Shown: positions 25,239-34,161, counted from the first letter of the stretch. The stretch is 64,000 nucleotides of DNA from Pleomorphomonas sp. NRK KF1 (GCF_023721755.1 NZ_JAMDLH010000001.1:558001-622000), one strand, 5' to 3'. Made by a program: numbers and translations. Notes: generated by a model from the sequence alone, not told the origin.

Positions 25239-25767
25239 CTCCATCGATCGCGCGCCGGCCGAAGAACTGACCATCTGCGAGCGTGAGATGCGGGCGGCGG
25301 CCGACGAGTACGGCATTCCGCTCGGCGTGCTCTATGCCGTCGGCATGACCGAGAGCGGCGGCAAGAAAGGTTTGCAGCCTCTGGCGATGAACATTGCCGG
25401 CAAGCCCTATGTCGCGCCCAGCCTCGCAGAGGGCCTCGCTCGCTTCGAGAAGGAGCGCGCGCGCGGCGTCAAGCTCATCGACCTGGGCTGCATGCAGATC
25501 AATCACCATTATCACGGCGGGCGCTTTGCCTCGGTGGCCGAGATGTTCGATCCGCACAAGAACGTCCAGTATGCCGCTCGCTTTCTCAACGAACTGCGGG
25601 CCCGTCACGACACCTGGACCATGGCCGTTGCCCGCTACCATGCCGGTCCGAACAACAACCCGGCGCAGAAACGCTACGTTTGCCTGGTCATCGGCAATAT
25701 GGTGAGAAGCGGCTTTGGGGCATGGACTCCCAACTCGGCGGCCTTCTGCGGCCACAAGGGAAGTTGA
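25192..25767 (+). CDS. Flagellar-cluster lytic transglycosylase
   Basis: 191 residues with a signal peptide ('KKAVLAVLAAISTFSSIDRAPA') and a transglycosylase SLT-type fold. The catalytic Glu is in 'YAVGMTESGGKK' and the 'DLGCMQINHHYHG' segment is typical. It probably opens peptidoglycan for rod passage, replacing the muramidase domain missing from FlgJ. A gene of this type sits between fliK and rem in Sinorhizobium. The start used is ATG 25192; the open frame continues upstream inside fliK but would destroy the signal peptide. Confidence 0.85.
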   Translation: MKKAVLAVLAAISTFSSIDRAPAEELTICEREMRAAADEYGIPLGVLYAVGMTESGGKKGLQPLAMNIAGKPYVAPSLAEGLARFEKERARGVKLIDLGCMQINHHYHGGRFASVAEMFDPHKNVQYAARFLNELRARHDTWTMAVARYHAGPNNNPAQKRYVCLVIGNMVRSGFGAWTPNSAAFCGHKGS

Positions 25768-26092
25768 GCCGGAACACACCCGTTATATGCAAATATACAG
25801 ACCGCAAGCTTCGCAGGGCTTGACCGGTCAGATGATCGGCGTATACATGAATCTCAATGTGAATAGAAGATGAATTCCATTGGCAACAGTACATAATTTT
25901 ATGGAATTTTTCGATATTTAATGACGCTTTTTGTCAGACAAATTCGACTGGTAGCGTTTCCATATACATAAACACATTTCCAGAAGCACATCGGATACAT
26001 ATAGCAAATCGTTGACCAATCTCCACTTCTCAACCTAGCTTATCCCCGACGTTGATCTTTACCACCAGGTCGATTGACGGGGAATGTGAGCT
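25768..26092 (+). other. AT-rich spacer upstream of rem
   Basis: 325 bp without a gene, strikingly AT-rich compared with its surroundings. It contains a half-copy of the flagellar box (gcaagcttcg near 25804-25813), the dyad at 25873-25908, and a weak promoter candidate (TTGACC at 26012-26017 followed 17-18 bases later by ctagctt). The length and composition suggest a regulated rem promoter. In Sinorhizobium VisNR activates rem. Confidence 0.5.
25873..25908. repeat. Inverted repeat in the rem promoter region
   Basis: AATTCCAT and ATGGAATT, perfect 8-bp arms with a 20-base centre. Half-site centres are 28 bp apart. It could be an operator or a weak RNA hairpin; there is no T tract suited to termination. 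Confidence 0.45.
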
Positions 26093-26767
26093 ATGTTCGT
26101 CATCATTGATGACCGGAAGATCGTTACTTCCGGTTACACGTCAGGATTTGAACGAGAAGGGGTTTCCTCGATCGGATTTCGATCGCCGGAGTTCCGAGAC
26201 TGGATGGGGGCCGCGCCTGACAGCGACCTGTTAACCATCGAGGGCTTTTTGCTGGGCAGTTGCGAAGATCGTCAGTCGGTGCCGAAAATCATCCGTGAGA
26301 GATGCGGTGCTCCTCTGATCGCCTTCAGCGACGTTCCCAGCCTCGAGCAGACGTTGAATCTGTTCGCCGTCGGCGTCGATGACGTCGTCCGGCAGCCGGT
26401 CCACGTCCGCGAAATCATCGCCCGGGCCGGCGCCATCCAGCGCCGGGCCGGCGGCCAGACCGACGATTGCCGGATCATCGGGTCGATGCGCGTCTTCTTC
26501 GACGGACGCGACCCGGAAGTGAACGGCGAACCCTTCGTTCTGCCGCGCCGCGAGCGCCGAATTCTCGAGTACTTGGTGCGAAACCAAAACAAACGCGTCA
26601 CCAAGGAAAAGATCTTCGGCTTCGTTTACGGCTTCTGCAACGAAGAGGTCGAAGAGAGCGTGATCGAGAGCCATATCAGCAAGCTTCGCAAGAAGCTGCG
26701 AGCGCGTCTCGGTTTCGATCCCATCGATTCCAAGCGTTACGTCGGCTACATGCTGGTAAACGGCTAA
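26093..26767 (+). CDS. rem: Rem, orphan OmpR-family activator of flagellar genes
   Basis: 224 residues: a receiver-like domain (1-118) and a winged-helix DNA-binding domain (about 125-222, 'PRRERRILEYLVRNQNKRVTKEKIFGFVYGF' then 'VIESHISKLRKKLRARLGFDPIDSKRYVGYML'). The receiver is not canonical. An acidic pair is present (D6, D7), but the third strand reads 'LLTIEGF' with no phospho-acceptor Asp, and the conserved Lys is replaced by Gln ('VRQPV'). No partner kinase is adjacent. Rem is the class II activator of motility genes in Sinorhizobium, at the same place in the cluster. Confidence 0.85.
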   Translation: MFVIIDDRKIVTSGYTSGFEREGVSSIGFRSPEFRDWMGAAPDSDLLTIEGFLLGSCEDRQSVPKIIRERCGAPLIAFSDVPSLEQTLNLFAVGVDDVVRQPVHVREIIARAGAIQRRAGGQTDDCRIIGSMRVFFDGRDPEVNGEPFVLPRRERRILEYLVRNQNKRVTKEKIFGFVYGFCNEEVEESVIESHISKLRKKLRARLGFDPIDSKRYVGYMLVNG

Positions 26768-27069
26768 CCAATCCCGGCGACGGTCTGCACACGGACCGCC
26801 GCCGGTCTCCCTATGGAACCTCGTGCCGCGGCAACACTGTCCGACTGACCTTCGCGATGGCCACTGGTTCAGGTGCCCAGCGTCATGACTCGTCGTTCGT
26901 CGGAGCTGCGGAACGTTTCCGCGAACATCTCTCTGCGATTATGAAACATGGCAGAATAATCGCTGGAGTTGCATGCGTTTGGCTGTAATTGTGTCTGAGT
27001 CACTCGCTTAGTGAGTGAACTATCCGTGGGATCGTTTGCCCACGACACCACACAGTGACGAGAAGCCTG
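26768..27069 (+). other. Spacer between rem and a small secreted protein gene
   Basis: 302 bp. An imperfect GC hairpin just after rem (26776-26803, GGCGACGGTC/GACCGCCGCC, one mismatch) may end rem transcription, though no T tract follows. Further right the DNA becomes AT-richer and holds the 19-bp dyad at 27000-27018. I see no convincing gene. Confidence 0.4.
27000..27018. repeat. Small dyad upstream of the secreted protein gene
   Basis: TCACTCGCTTAGTGAGTGA: arms TCACTC and GAGTGA with a 7-base centre, 52 bases before the start at 27070. Size and symmetry fit a dimeric regulator site; the regulator is unknown. Confidence 0.35.
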
Positions 27070-27465
27070 ATGTATCGAGCGCAGTATCTAGCCGTTGTCG
27101 CGATGCTTGCCATGTCGAGTGTCTCGCATGCCGCCTCCTCTTCGTGTCCTTCCAGATACTCCGACGAGCAGACCAACCTGATCAAGCATCTAGCGGCGGT
27201 CGGGGCGGCGGGGGAGTTTTGCCCGAACCTCGAGAGGAACCTGGAGCCGTTTCTTGGCTACCTTGCTCTTGCGTGGAACGGGTTCAGGGCAAGCGAAATG
27301 GAGTGCGACCTGTGGGCCAAAGTTTACGACGACGCCGAGAAACAGGCAGGCCTTCAAATCGCAGCTAACGGGTTGAAGCCATTCTGCGAGACGTCCATAC
27401 GCCTATACGGTCCGAAGGGATCTTTGGTGCAAGGCGGCCTTACGTTCGACGCCGGCGCTCCTTGA
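27070..27465 (+). CDS. Small secreted cysteine-containing protein, unknown function
   Basis: 131 residues (136 if GTG 27055 is used). A clear signal peptide ('QYLAVVAMLAMSSVSHAAS', cleavage near residue 22) is followed by a helical mature part with four Cys, enough for two disulfides in the periplasm. I recognise no family. It stands alone, convergent with the DJ-1-type gene 13 bases away. Codon usage looks less GC-biased than in the flagellar genes. Confidence 0.6.
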   Translation: MYRAQYLAVVAMLAMSSVSHAASSSCPSRYSDEQTNLIKHLAAVGAAGEFCPNLERNLEPFLGYLALAWNGFRASEMECDLWAKVYDDAEKQAGLQIAANGLKPFCETSIRLYGPKGSLVQGGLTFDAGAP

Positions 27466-27478
27466 GCACCGGAGCCGT

Positions 27479-28168
27479 CTAGGTGTCAAGACGTTCGACA
27501 GCCGCGCGCGCCTCGGCTTCCCGAGCCGGCAACAGGCCGGCCATTCGCTCGCGATAGGCGGCAAGGATCGCGACCGGCGCACGATCCGGGTGACCGGCAT
27601 CGAACGGTGGCGCCGGTGCGTACTCAAGTCCAAGCTGCACCATCTGGGCCACGTCCGCGCCCGCGACCTCGGCCAGCACCACAAGCGCGAAGTCGATGCC
27701 GGCCGTCACGCCCCCGCCGGTGATCAGGTTGCCGTCGCGAACAACGCGCGCCTCATCGGGCACGGCGCCGTATAGAGGCAGCAAGTGCCGCCATGCCCAG
27801 TGACAGGCCGCGCGTCGACCTCTCAGAAGGCCCGCCGCGCCGAGGATCAGAGATCCGGTGCACACGGACGTGACGTAACGAGCGCTCAACGCCAAGCCTC
27901 TGATCTCTCCGACAAAGGCGTCGTCTAGCGCGACGGTCGTGGCGTTGGCGCCTCCGGGTACACAGATCAGATCGCAGGCCGAGATGTCCCCAAGTCGCCG
28001 GGTCGCGGCGAAGGTCAGTCCTTCGCTTGGCACGTCTCCGCCGGCGGCACTGGCGACGATCACCTCGCTGCGTGGCAGACGCGAGAGAAACTGGTGCGGT
28101 CCGGTAAAATCGAGATGTGTCATGCCGGGATAGATGGCGAAGACGATCCGGAACGGCGATGTGGTCAC
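27479..28168 (-). CDS. DJ-1/PfpI family protein, isonitrile hydratase-like
   Basis: 229 residues, single glutamine-amidotransferase-like domain. The nucleophile elbow is 'VTSVCTGSLILGAAGLLRGRRAACHW', with the conserved Cys near residue 102 and His downstream, and the acidic residue is in 'FTGPHQF'. This pattern resembles isonitrile hydratase (InhA) of Pseudomonas and related PfpI proteins; substrate is not shown. The gene is divergent from an AraC regulator carrying a related domain, 84 bp away, which may control it. Confidence 0.72.
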   Translation of the reverse strand: MTTSPFRIVFAIYPGMTHLDFTGPHQFLSRLPRSEVIVASAAGGDVPSEGLTFAATRRLGDISACDLICVPGGANATTVALDDAFVGEIRGLALSARYVTSVCTGSLILGAAGLLRGRRAACHWAWRHLLPLYGAVPDEARVVRDGNLITGGGVTAGIDFALVVLAEVAGADVAQMVQLGLEYAPAPPFDAGHPDRAPVAILAAYRERMAGLLPAREAEARAAVERLDT

Positions 28169-28252
28169 GGGTAACTCCCCCTCTTTTCGACTTGCTCCAT
28201 CATGCCCAAGCGAGCAACTTGCCGAAATGACAAGGATCCCTCATTTTCAGTC

Positions 28253-29194
28253 ATGACAAAGAACATCGGCATCTTTCTCTACAAGGACTTCCAGCTTCTC
28301 GATGCGTCGGGACCAATCACTGCGTTCGAGATCGCCGCGCGAGTGAAGCCCGATGCCTATCGCCTGGCACTCCTGTCGATAAAGGGTGGACTGGTGGAGA
28401 GTTCGTCCGGCGCTGCGATGGACAGCCTGCCGGTGTCCGATGCCCCGCCGTTGGATACGTTGGTCATTTCCGGTGGCAACGGCAGCCGCGACGTCATGCG
28501 TTACCCCGAGACGATCGCTTTCTTGCGCGCTTGCGCTGCCAATGTCCGTCGGATGTGCAGTGTCTGCTCCGGCGCCTTTCCGTTGGCCGCGGCAGGATTG
28601 CTCGACGGAAAGCGCGTGACGACCCACTGGCGAAGGGCCGAACAACTCCAGCAACTCTTTCCATCGGTTCGCGTCGAGGTCGACCGCATTCACATCCGCG
28701 CCGACAACATGTGGACATCGGCCGGGATCAGCGCCGGCATCGACCTCGCCCTTGCATTGATCGCCGATGATTTGGGTGAAGAAGTCGCCCGGCGGGTGGC
28801 ACAGGAAATGGTCGTCTACTATCGCCGTCCGGGTGGGCAGTCGCAGTTCTCCGCGCTTGCCGACCTGGGTGGCGGCGACACTCGCTTCTCTCCCCTGCTT
28901 GAGTGGATGCGAGCCAATCTTGCCGAGAGGTTGACGGTGGAACAGCTCGCCGAGCGCATGGCGATGAGCCCGCGCAACTTCTCACGCGCCTTCCTGAAAG
29001 TGATCGGGATCAGCCCGGCCAAGGCGGTCGAACGTCTCAGGGTGGAAGCGGCGCGAGAGCGGATCGAAAGCTCGCGCGAGCCAATCGAACAGATCGCGAC
29101 GGCCGTGGGGTTTCACGATCCGGAGCGGATGCGACGGGCGTTTCTGAGGCGTTTCGGTCAGCCACCCCAGGCGATCAGGCGATCTCAGGGTTAG
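28253..29194 (+). CDS. GlxA-family AraC transcription regulator with DJ-1/PfpI domain
   Basis: 313 residues from the ATG at 28253. The N-terminal DJ-1/PfpI-like domain (about 5-170) keeps the Cys in 'MCSVCSGAFPLAAAGLLDGKRVTTHW'. The C-terminal AraC domain (about 215-310) has two helix-turn-helix units, 'LTVEQLAERMAMSPRNFSRAFLKVIGISPAKAVERLRVEAAR' and 'PIEQIATAVGFHDPERMRRAFLRRFGQPPQAIR'. The upstream ATG at 28202 would add 17 residues unlike the family. It probably regulates the divergent PfpI gene (27479-28168). Confidence 0.85.
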   Translation: MTKNIGIFLYKDFQLLDASGPITAFEIAARVKPDAYRLALLSIKGGLVESSSGAAMDSLPVSDAPPLDTLVISGGNGSRDVMRYPETIAFLRACAANVRRMCSVCSGAFPLAAAGLLDGKRVTTHWRRAEQLQQLFPSVRVEVDRIHIRADNMWTSAGISAGIDLALALIADDLGEEVARRVAQEMVVYYRRPGGQSQFSALADLGGGDTRFSPLLEWMRANLAERLTVEQLAERMAMSPRNFSRAFLKVIGISPAKAVERLRVEAARERIESSREPIEQIATAVGFHDPERMRRAFLRRFGQPPQAIRRSQG

Positions 29195-29355
29195 CCGACT
29201 TCCATATCCGTCAGGTGCTCTCGGTGCGTCTTGCCGGCGAACTCACGTCGACGCGACCTTGCACCGGTCACACACAACGCATGTCGCAATCGTTCAAGAC
29301 GCAAAGCGCCTCCGAGTGCAGATAGTTCTCCGAGACCCACTTTCGGAGAGCCCAC

Positions 29356-29751
29356 ATGATCCTGCGATACACGATCCTCTATGTTACCGACGTTGCCTCC
29401 TCGCTCGACTTCTACGAACGCGCTTTCGCCCTGACGCGAACCTTCCTTCACGAGTCGGGCGATTACGGCGAGCTTTCTACCGGAGAGACAAGGCTCGCGT
29501 TCTCCTCGGTTGCTCTGATGACCCAACTCGGCAAGACACCCGGCAAGCCGAACCCGAAGGCGCCTGTGTTCGAGATCGCCTTCGAAACCGACGACGTGAA
29601 GGCTGCTTTCGACCGAGCCGTCGCCGCGGGAGCGAAACCGATACAGGAGGTTCGTGACGAACCCTGGGGCCAGACGACATCCTATGTCGCCGATCCCAAT
29701 GGCTATCTCGTGGAGATCTGCTCTCCGGTCCAGTTGCCGAGCGCCGGCTGA
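29356..29751 (+). CDS. VOC-family (glyoxalase/dioxygenase-like) protein
   Basis: 131 residues with the paired beta-alpha-beta modules of the vicinal oxygen chelate fold. Module 1 begins 'YTILYVTDVASSLDFYERAF' and module 2 'FEIAFETDDVKAAFDRAVAAGAKPIQEV'. The ending 'SYVADPNGYLVEIC' is typical, with Glu as the last metal ligand. Substrate is not predictable. Its 3' end overlaps the convergent AraC gene by 49 bases. Confidence 0.8.
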   Translation: MILRYTILYVTDVASSLDFYERAFALTRTFLHESGDYGELSTGETRLAFSSVALMTQLGKTPGKPNPKAPVFEIAFETDDVKAAFDRAVAAGAKPIQEVRDEPWGQTTSYVADPNGYLVEICSPVQLPSAG

Positions 29752-30365
29752 CCCAAGATCTTCAACAGCGATGCGTTCCCGCGCAGTTGCGCGGGCGTCA
29801 GCCCGAACCATCGCGTGAAGTCACGGGTCATGTGCGCCTGATCGCTGAAACCGCACTCGTCGGCCACTTCGGCAAGCGGCGCGGCGTCGCTTAGCAATCT
29901 CGCCGCCTGACGGGCTCGCGCCAGCAACCGCCAAAAGTCGGGTGGCGGCAGATTTCGAGACAGAAAGTGCCTCTGCATGGTCCGGATAGAAACGCCAAGG
30001 CTCCGGGCCACTGCCGCCACCGTTGCCCCGGGCATTGTTAGGGCCGCAATGGCCTCGTCCAGATCGTTCCAATCGCCACATTCACCGCCGAGAATCGTCT
30101 CGGCCAGGTCGGGGTTGGCAGCGATCGCCTCGACGACGGGTCGTGAGACGTCCGCGCCGGGCCTCAGACGATAGCCGGAGATGTCGGTTCCCGGGCGCAA
30201 CGCGGCGGGTCGAGGATGAAAATCGAACTCTGTAAGAGTGACTTCACAGGTTCCGTCGGGCTCGCGAACGACCAGCAGGTCACGGCAGCCATCCGGGAAC
30301 ACAATGTGGCGCTCTGCCTTGAGCACCCGATGCTGCCACCTGTGAAATCCGCGACATGCACTCAT
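29703..30365 (-). CDS. AraC-family transcription regulator
   Basis: 220 residues. The N-terminal half ('RHIVFPDGCRDLLVVREPDG') is like the small sensor domain in AraC regulators with a 'PDGC D' motif. The C-terminal part (about 125-205) has the AraC double helix-turn-helix with 'TVAAVARSLGVSIRTMQRHFLSRNLPPPDFWRLLARARQAARLL' and 'PLAEVADECGFSDQAHMTRDFTRWFGLTP'. No good ribosome binding site precedes the ATG at 30365, so the true start may differ slightly. It is convergent with, and may control, the VOC gene. Confidence 0.8.
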   Translation of the reverse strand: MSACRGFHRWQHRVLKAERHIVFPDGCRDLLVVREPDGTCEVTLTEFDFHPRPAALRPGTDISGYRLRPGADVSRPVVEAIAANPDLAETILGGECGDWNDLDEAIAALTMPGATVAAVARSLGVSIRTMQRHFLSRNLPPPDFWRLLARARQAARLLSDAAPLAEVADECGFSDQAHMTRDFTRWFGLTPAQLRGNASLLKILGQPALGNWTGEQISTR

Positions 30366-30402
30366 CTAAAAAGTCTTGCAGATCTCGGCAGCTGAAATGA
30401 AA

Positions 30403-30492
30403 TGGCGGACGGAGTGAGATTCGAACTCACGGAGGGCTTGCACCCTCGGCGGTTTTCAAGACCGCTGCCTTAAACCACTCGGCCATCCGTCC
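30403..30492 (-). tRNA. tRNA-Ser (anticodon UGA)
   Basis: A 90-nt cloverleaf with a 7-bp acceptor stem (GGACGGA/TCCGTCC), a long variable arm as expected for tRNA-Ser, a TTCGAATC T loop and an encoded CCA end. The anticodon TGA lies at 30456-30458 on the complementary strand. Confidence 0.96.
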
Positions 30493-30543
30493 ATGCCGGC
30501 GCGCGACCATGTCGACTTTTCGTCGCCTTGGCAAGGGATTCGC

Positions 30544-31026
30544 TCACTCGCGCGAGCGAAGGAGCCTCGCCTTTTCGCGATTCCAGTCGCGTTCCTTGGT
30601 CGCCTGCCGCTTGTCATGCAGCTTCTTGCCCTCGGCCACCGAGATCTCGCACTTGGCCATGCCGCGCTCGTTGAAATAGAGGCGAAGCGGCACGATGGTC
30701 ATGCCCTGACGCTGGATCGAGGTGATCAGCCGGTCGATCTGGCGCCGATGAAGCAACAGCTTCCTGGGCCGCCGCAGCTCGTGATTGAAGCGGTTGCCCT
30801 GTAGATACTCGGGGATATGGGCGTTGTAGAGGTAGACCTCGCTGCCCGCGACGCCGACATAGGCTTCGCCGAGATTGATGCGCCCGGCACGCAGGCTTTT
30901 CACCTCCGTGCCGAGCAGCATGATTCCCGCTTCCAGCTTCTCGCCGAGCGCGTAGTGATAGCGCGCCGCCCTGTTATCGGCGACGACCTTCCGGTTTGGA
31001 TCGGCCTTTTTCTTCTTCTGCGCCAT
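30544..31026 (-). CDS. smpB: SsrA-binding protein SmpB
   Basis: 160 residues. SmpB binds tmRNA and delivers it to stalled ribosomes. The family core is clear: '[40 protein letters not shown]', then '[12 protein letters not shown]' and '[10 protein letters not shown]', then the C-terminal '[19 protein letters not shown]'. A one-codon longer GTG start is possible. It lies 13 bases after dapA on the same strand, so both are probably one unit. Confidence 0.97.
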   Translation of the reverse strand: MAQKKKKADPNRKVVADNRAARYHYALGEKLEAGIMLLGTEVKSLRAGRINLGEAYVGVAGSEVYLYNAHIPEYLQGNRFNHELRRPRKLLLHRRQIDRLITSIQRQGMTIVPLRLYFNERGMAKCEISVAEGKKLHDKRQATKERDWNREKARLLRSRE

Positions 31027-31039
31027 CACTCGATGCCCA

Positions 31040-31915
31040 TCAGCTCAAGAGGCCGGCGTGCTCAAGCGCCTTGCGCAGCGCCGTTTCCGTCGACGACGCC
31101 ACTGGTACCAACGGCAGACGCAGCTCGTTCTCCATCTTGCCGATCAGTGACAAGGCGTATTTGGCGCCCTGCGGATTCGGTTCGATGAACAGCGCGTGGT
31201 GCAGCGGAAACAGCTTGTCCTGGATCGACAGCGCCTTGGCGTAGTCGCCCGCGAGACAGGCGTTCTGGAACTCCGCGCAGAGACGCGGCGCGATATTGGC
31301 CGTCACCGAAATGCAGCCATGACCGCCGTGAGCCATGAACGCCAGAGCGGTGCCATCCTCGCCGGACAACTGGATGAAACCTGGCCCCATCGCCTGCCGC
31401 TGGGCGGATACGCGCTCGACTTTCGCCGTGGCATCCTTGACGCCGACGATGTTCCTGAGCTCGTTGAGCCGGGCCATCGTCTCCACGGACATGTCGATCA
31501 CCGACCGACCGGGGATGTTGTAGATGAAGATCGGCAGGCCGACGGCGTCGTTGATCGCCTTGAAGTGCCGGTAAAGGCCCTCCTGGTTCGGCTTGTTGTA
31601 GTAGGGCGTGACGACGAGAAGCGCGTTCGCCCCCGCCTTCTCGGCGAACTGGGCGAGGTCGATCGCCTCCGCCGTATTGTTCGAGCCGGCGCCGGCGATC
31701 ACCGGCACGCGGCCGGCTGTCACCTTGACGCAGGTTTCGACCACCCGTTTGTGCTCGTCATGGCTGAGTGTCGGGCTTTCGCCCGTGGTCCCCACCGGAA
31801 CCAGGCCATGACTGCCTTCCGTGACCTGCCAGTCGACGAAAGCCTCGAAGGCCTTCCAGTCGATGGCGCCGTCGCGAAAAGGCGTGACGAGCGCGGTGAT
31901 CGATCCCTTGAACAT
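31040..31915 (-). CDS. dapA: 4-hydroxy-tetrahydrodipicolinate synthase DapA
   Basis: 291 residues. It condenses pyruvate with aspartate semialdehyde in lysine and diaminopimelate synthesis. The TIM-barrel motifs are intact: 'GTTGESPTL' near residue 43, 'YNIPGR' around 134-139, and the Schiff-base Lys in 'VGVKDAT' near 162. A ribosome binding site (gaggga) precedes the ATG. dapA followed by smpB is a common alphaproteobacterial order. Confidence 0.97.
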   Translation of the reverse strand: MFKGSITALVTPFRDGAIDWKAFEAFVDWQVTEGSHGLVPVGTTGESPTLSHDEHKRVVETCVKVTAGRVPVIAGAGSNNTAEAIDLAQFAEKAGANALLVVTPYYNKPNQEGLYRHFKAINDAVGLPIFIYNIPGRSVIDMSVETMARLNELRNIVGVKDATAKVERVSAQRQAMGPGFIQLSGEDGTALAFMAHGGHGCISVTANIAPRLCAEFQNACLAGDYAKALSIQDKLFPLHHALFIEPNPQGAKYALSLIGKMENELRLPLVPVASSTETALRKALEHAGLLS

Positions 31916-32145
31916 GATCCCTCTTCATGATGGACTGGGCAGGGTGCGAAGGTGCCCCCCGGTCCGCAGCCGGCGGACAATAAGGCGAGGTTGGGCGAAG
32001 AACAACTGCCCCGCCAGCCTTTGTGAAAATTTGCCACAAAGCCGTGTCACAAAATCGGCTTCACCCCACCCCCGTCGGCAGCGTCAAGGTTTCCTCAACA
32101 AAGTGGCGACATCTTGAAGTTAATTTTCACTTGATGAGGGTTGCC

Positions 32146-34161
32146 ATGTTCAAGACGCCTTCGCTCGTTGCCGCTCTGCTGATCGCCCTGCCGGCCATGC
32201 TGTCGGAGCCGTCATCGGCCCTTGCCGCCGGTCCTTCCGCCGACATTACGGGCGCTCTGCCGAACCTGTCGCAAACCAATATCGATGGTCTGCGTTCGGC
32301 CCTGGACGCACTCGACTCCAAGAACCTGGCCGGGGCCCTCTCGATCGCCGCCAACCTGTCCGAGATCGATCGCGACATCGTCACGTGGATGGCCATCCGA
32401 CGGGGCGTCGAGGGCCTCACGCCCGGCACGATCACCGATTTCGCCCGCCGCCGGCCCGATTGGCCCTCCGTGGAGCTGATGCGCCGCCGTGCCGAGCAGG
32501 CGCTGTCGGACATGAACCTTTCCCCGGCCGACGAGATTGCCGCCTATGCGGGCTCGGCGCCGATTTCGGACAAGGGAACCAAATCGCTCGCCCGAGCCCT
32601 GATCGCCGCGGGGCGCAACTCCGATGCCTCCGCCCTGCTCGGCGCCTGGTGGGCGCGGGAACGGCTGTCGCCGGCCGAAGACAAGGCGACGATTGCCGAG
32701 TTCGGCGGGGTGCTGACGCGCGCCCAGCACAAGGCGCGCTACGACATGCTGATGTATGCCGACCGCGTCACGCAGGCTGCTGCGCTCGCCCCCTATCTGC
32801 CGAACGGCTACGCCGCTCTCGCCGCCGCCAGGACTGCCGTTCTGCGCGGTAGCTCCGACGCCGGCCGCAAGCTCGACGCGGTGCCGAAGGCCGCCCGCAA
32901 GGACCCGCTCTACGCCTTCACGCTGGCCGAATGGCACCGCCGCGCCGACCGGCCGGAGCAGGCGGCGAAGGTCATCCTGTCCGTCGACGCCAAGGCGACT
33001 GCGCTCCACGGTGATGACTGGTGGGTGGAAAGGCGCATCGTCTCCCGCGATCTCATGGAGAAGAACAACCATCGCCTTGCCTACAAGGTCGTCGCCAATC
33101 ACGCGGGCGGCGGCGAAACGACCCTTCAGGAAGCCTATTTTCACGCTGGCTGGTATGCCCTGCGCTTCCTGAAGGATCCGCAGGCGGCGCTGAGGCACTT
33201 TGGCCAGTTGGAAAAGGTGTCGCAGAAGCCGATCTCCCGCGCCCGAGCCAACTACTGGATGGCCCGCGCCGAAGAGGCCGCCGGTCGCACCGAAAATGCG
33301 CGTACGCGTTATGGCCGCGCCGCATCTGACGAGTTCACCTTCTATGGCCAGCTGGCGCGCGTGAAGCTCGGCCTCCCAAGCCTTGGCTTGCCGCCGGCGC
33401 CAAAACCGACCGAAGCCGACCGCGCCGCCTTCGCACGAACCGATCTTGCCCGCGTTCTGGTGCAACTGCTCAGGACCGGGCGGGAGAGCGACGCCAATTT
33501 GCTCTATCTCGAGTTGGCGAAGACGCTGACCACGGGCGGCCAGGTGGCGCTGCTTGCCGGATTCGCCGAGAGCCAGGGAGATCATCGCCTTGCTCTTCAG
33601 ATCGGCAAGCTCGCCGCCGACCGGGGGCTCGGGGCGGAACGCCTCGCCTTCCCGCTTGATGCCATCCCCGAGAGCGCCCGCCACCAGAAGCAGGTGGAGA
33701 CGGCGATGGTCTACGGCATTGCCCGCCAGGAAAGCGCCTTCGACCCTCGTGCCCGCTCGAAAGCTGGCGCGCTCGGCCTTCTGCAGCTGATTCCGTCGAC
33801 GGCGGCCAATACGGCGAAGGCGATTGGCGTCAAATACTCCAAGGATCGCCTCACCAGCGACGCCGGCTACAACGCCACGCTGGGGGCGGCCCATTTGCGC
33901 GAGCTTCTGGACGAGTTCGGCGGCTCCTACATCCTCACCTTCGCCGCCTACAACGCCGGCAAGAGCCGCGTCCGGGAGTGGGTGCAGCGCTTTGGCGACC
34001 CACGCAACCCCGGTGTCGACCCGGTCGACTGGATCGAAAGCATTCCCTATGGGGAGACGCGCAACTACGTGCAGCGTGTGCTGGAGAATATTCAGGTCTA
34101 TCGTGAACGGCTCGACGGGGCCCGCCTGGCTATCGCCGACGACCTCCGGCGCGGCAGCTGA
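32146..34161 (+). CDS. Soluble lytic murein transglycosylase (Slt type)
   Basis: 671 residues. A signal peptide (to about residue 29, '...SSALAAGPS') is followed by a long superhelical alpha domain and a C-terminal SLT domain (about 510-650). In the latter 'YGIARQESAFDPRARSKAGALGLLQLIPSTA' holds the catalytic Glu and 'FAAYNAGKSRVREW' the substrate-binding part. It cleaves peptidoglycan with anhydro-muramyl formation. The ATG at 32146 follows gaggg; ATG 32134 is also possible. It is divergent from dapA across 230 bp that include a TTTGTG/CACAAA repeat. Confidence 0.93.
   Translation: MFKTPSLVAALLIALPAMLSEPSSALAAGPSADITGALPNLSQTNIDGLRSALDALDSKNLAGALSIAANLSEIDRDIVTWMAIRRGVEGLTPGTITDFARRRPDWPSVELMRRRAEQALSDMNLSPADEIAAYAGSAPISDKGTKSLARALIAAGRNSDASALLGAWWARERLSPAEDKATIAEFGGVLTRAQHKARYDMLMYADRVTQAAALAPYLPNGYAALAAARTAVLRGSSDAGRKLDAVPKAARKDPLYAFTLAEWHRRADRPEQAAKVILSVDAKATALHGDDWWVERRIVSRDLMEKNNHRLAYKVVANHAGGGETTLQEAYFHAGWYALRFLKDPQAALRHFGQLEKVSQKPISRARANYWMARAEEAAGRTENARTRYGRAASDEFTFYGQLARVKLGLPSLGLPPAPKPTEADRAAFARTDLARVLVQLLRTGRESDANLLYLELAKTLTTGGQVALLAGFAESQGDHRLALQIGKLAADRGLGAERLAFPLDAIPESARHQKQVETAMVYGIARQESAFDPRARSKAGALGLLQLIPSTAANTAKAIGVKYSKDRLTSDAGYNATLGAAHLRELLDEFGGSYILTFAAYNAGKSRVREWVQRFGDPRNPGVDPVDWIESIPYGETRNYVQRVLENIQVYRERLDGARLAIADDLRRGS

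Noticed and set aside
28202-28252. A longer start for the GlxA-type regulator.
   Set aside because: The added residues are polar and unlike the family, whose domain begins at the ATG at 28253.
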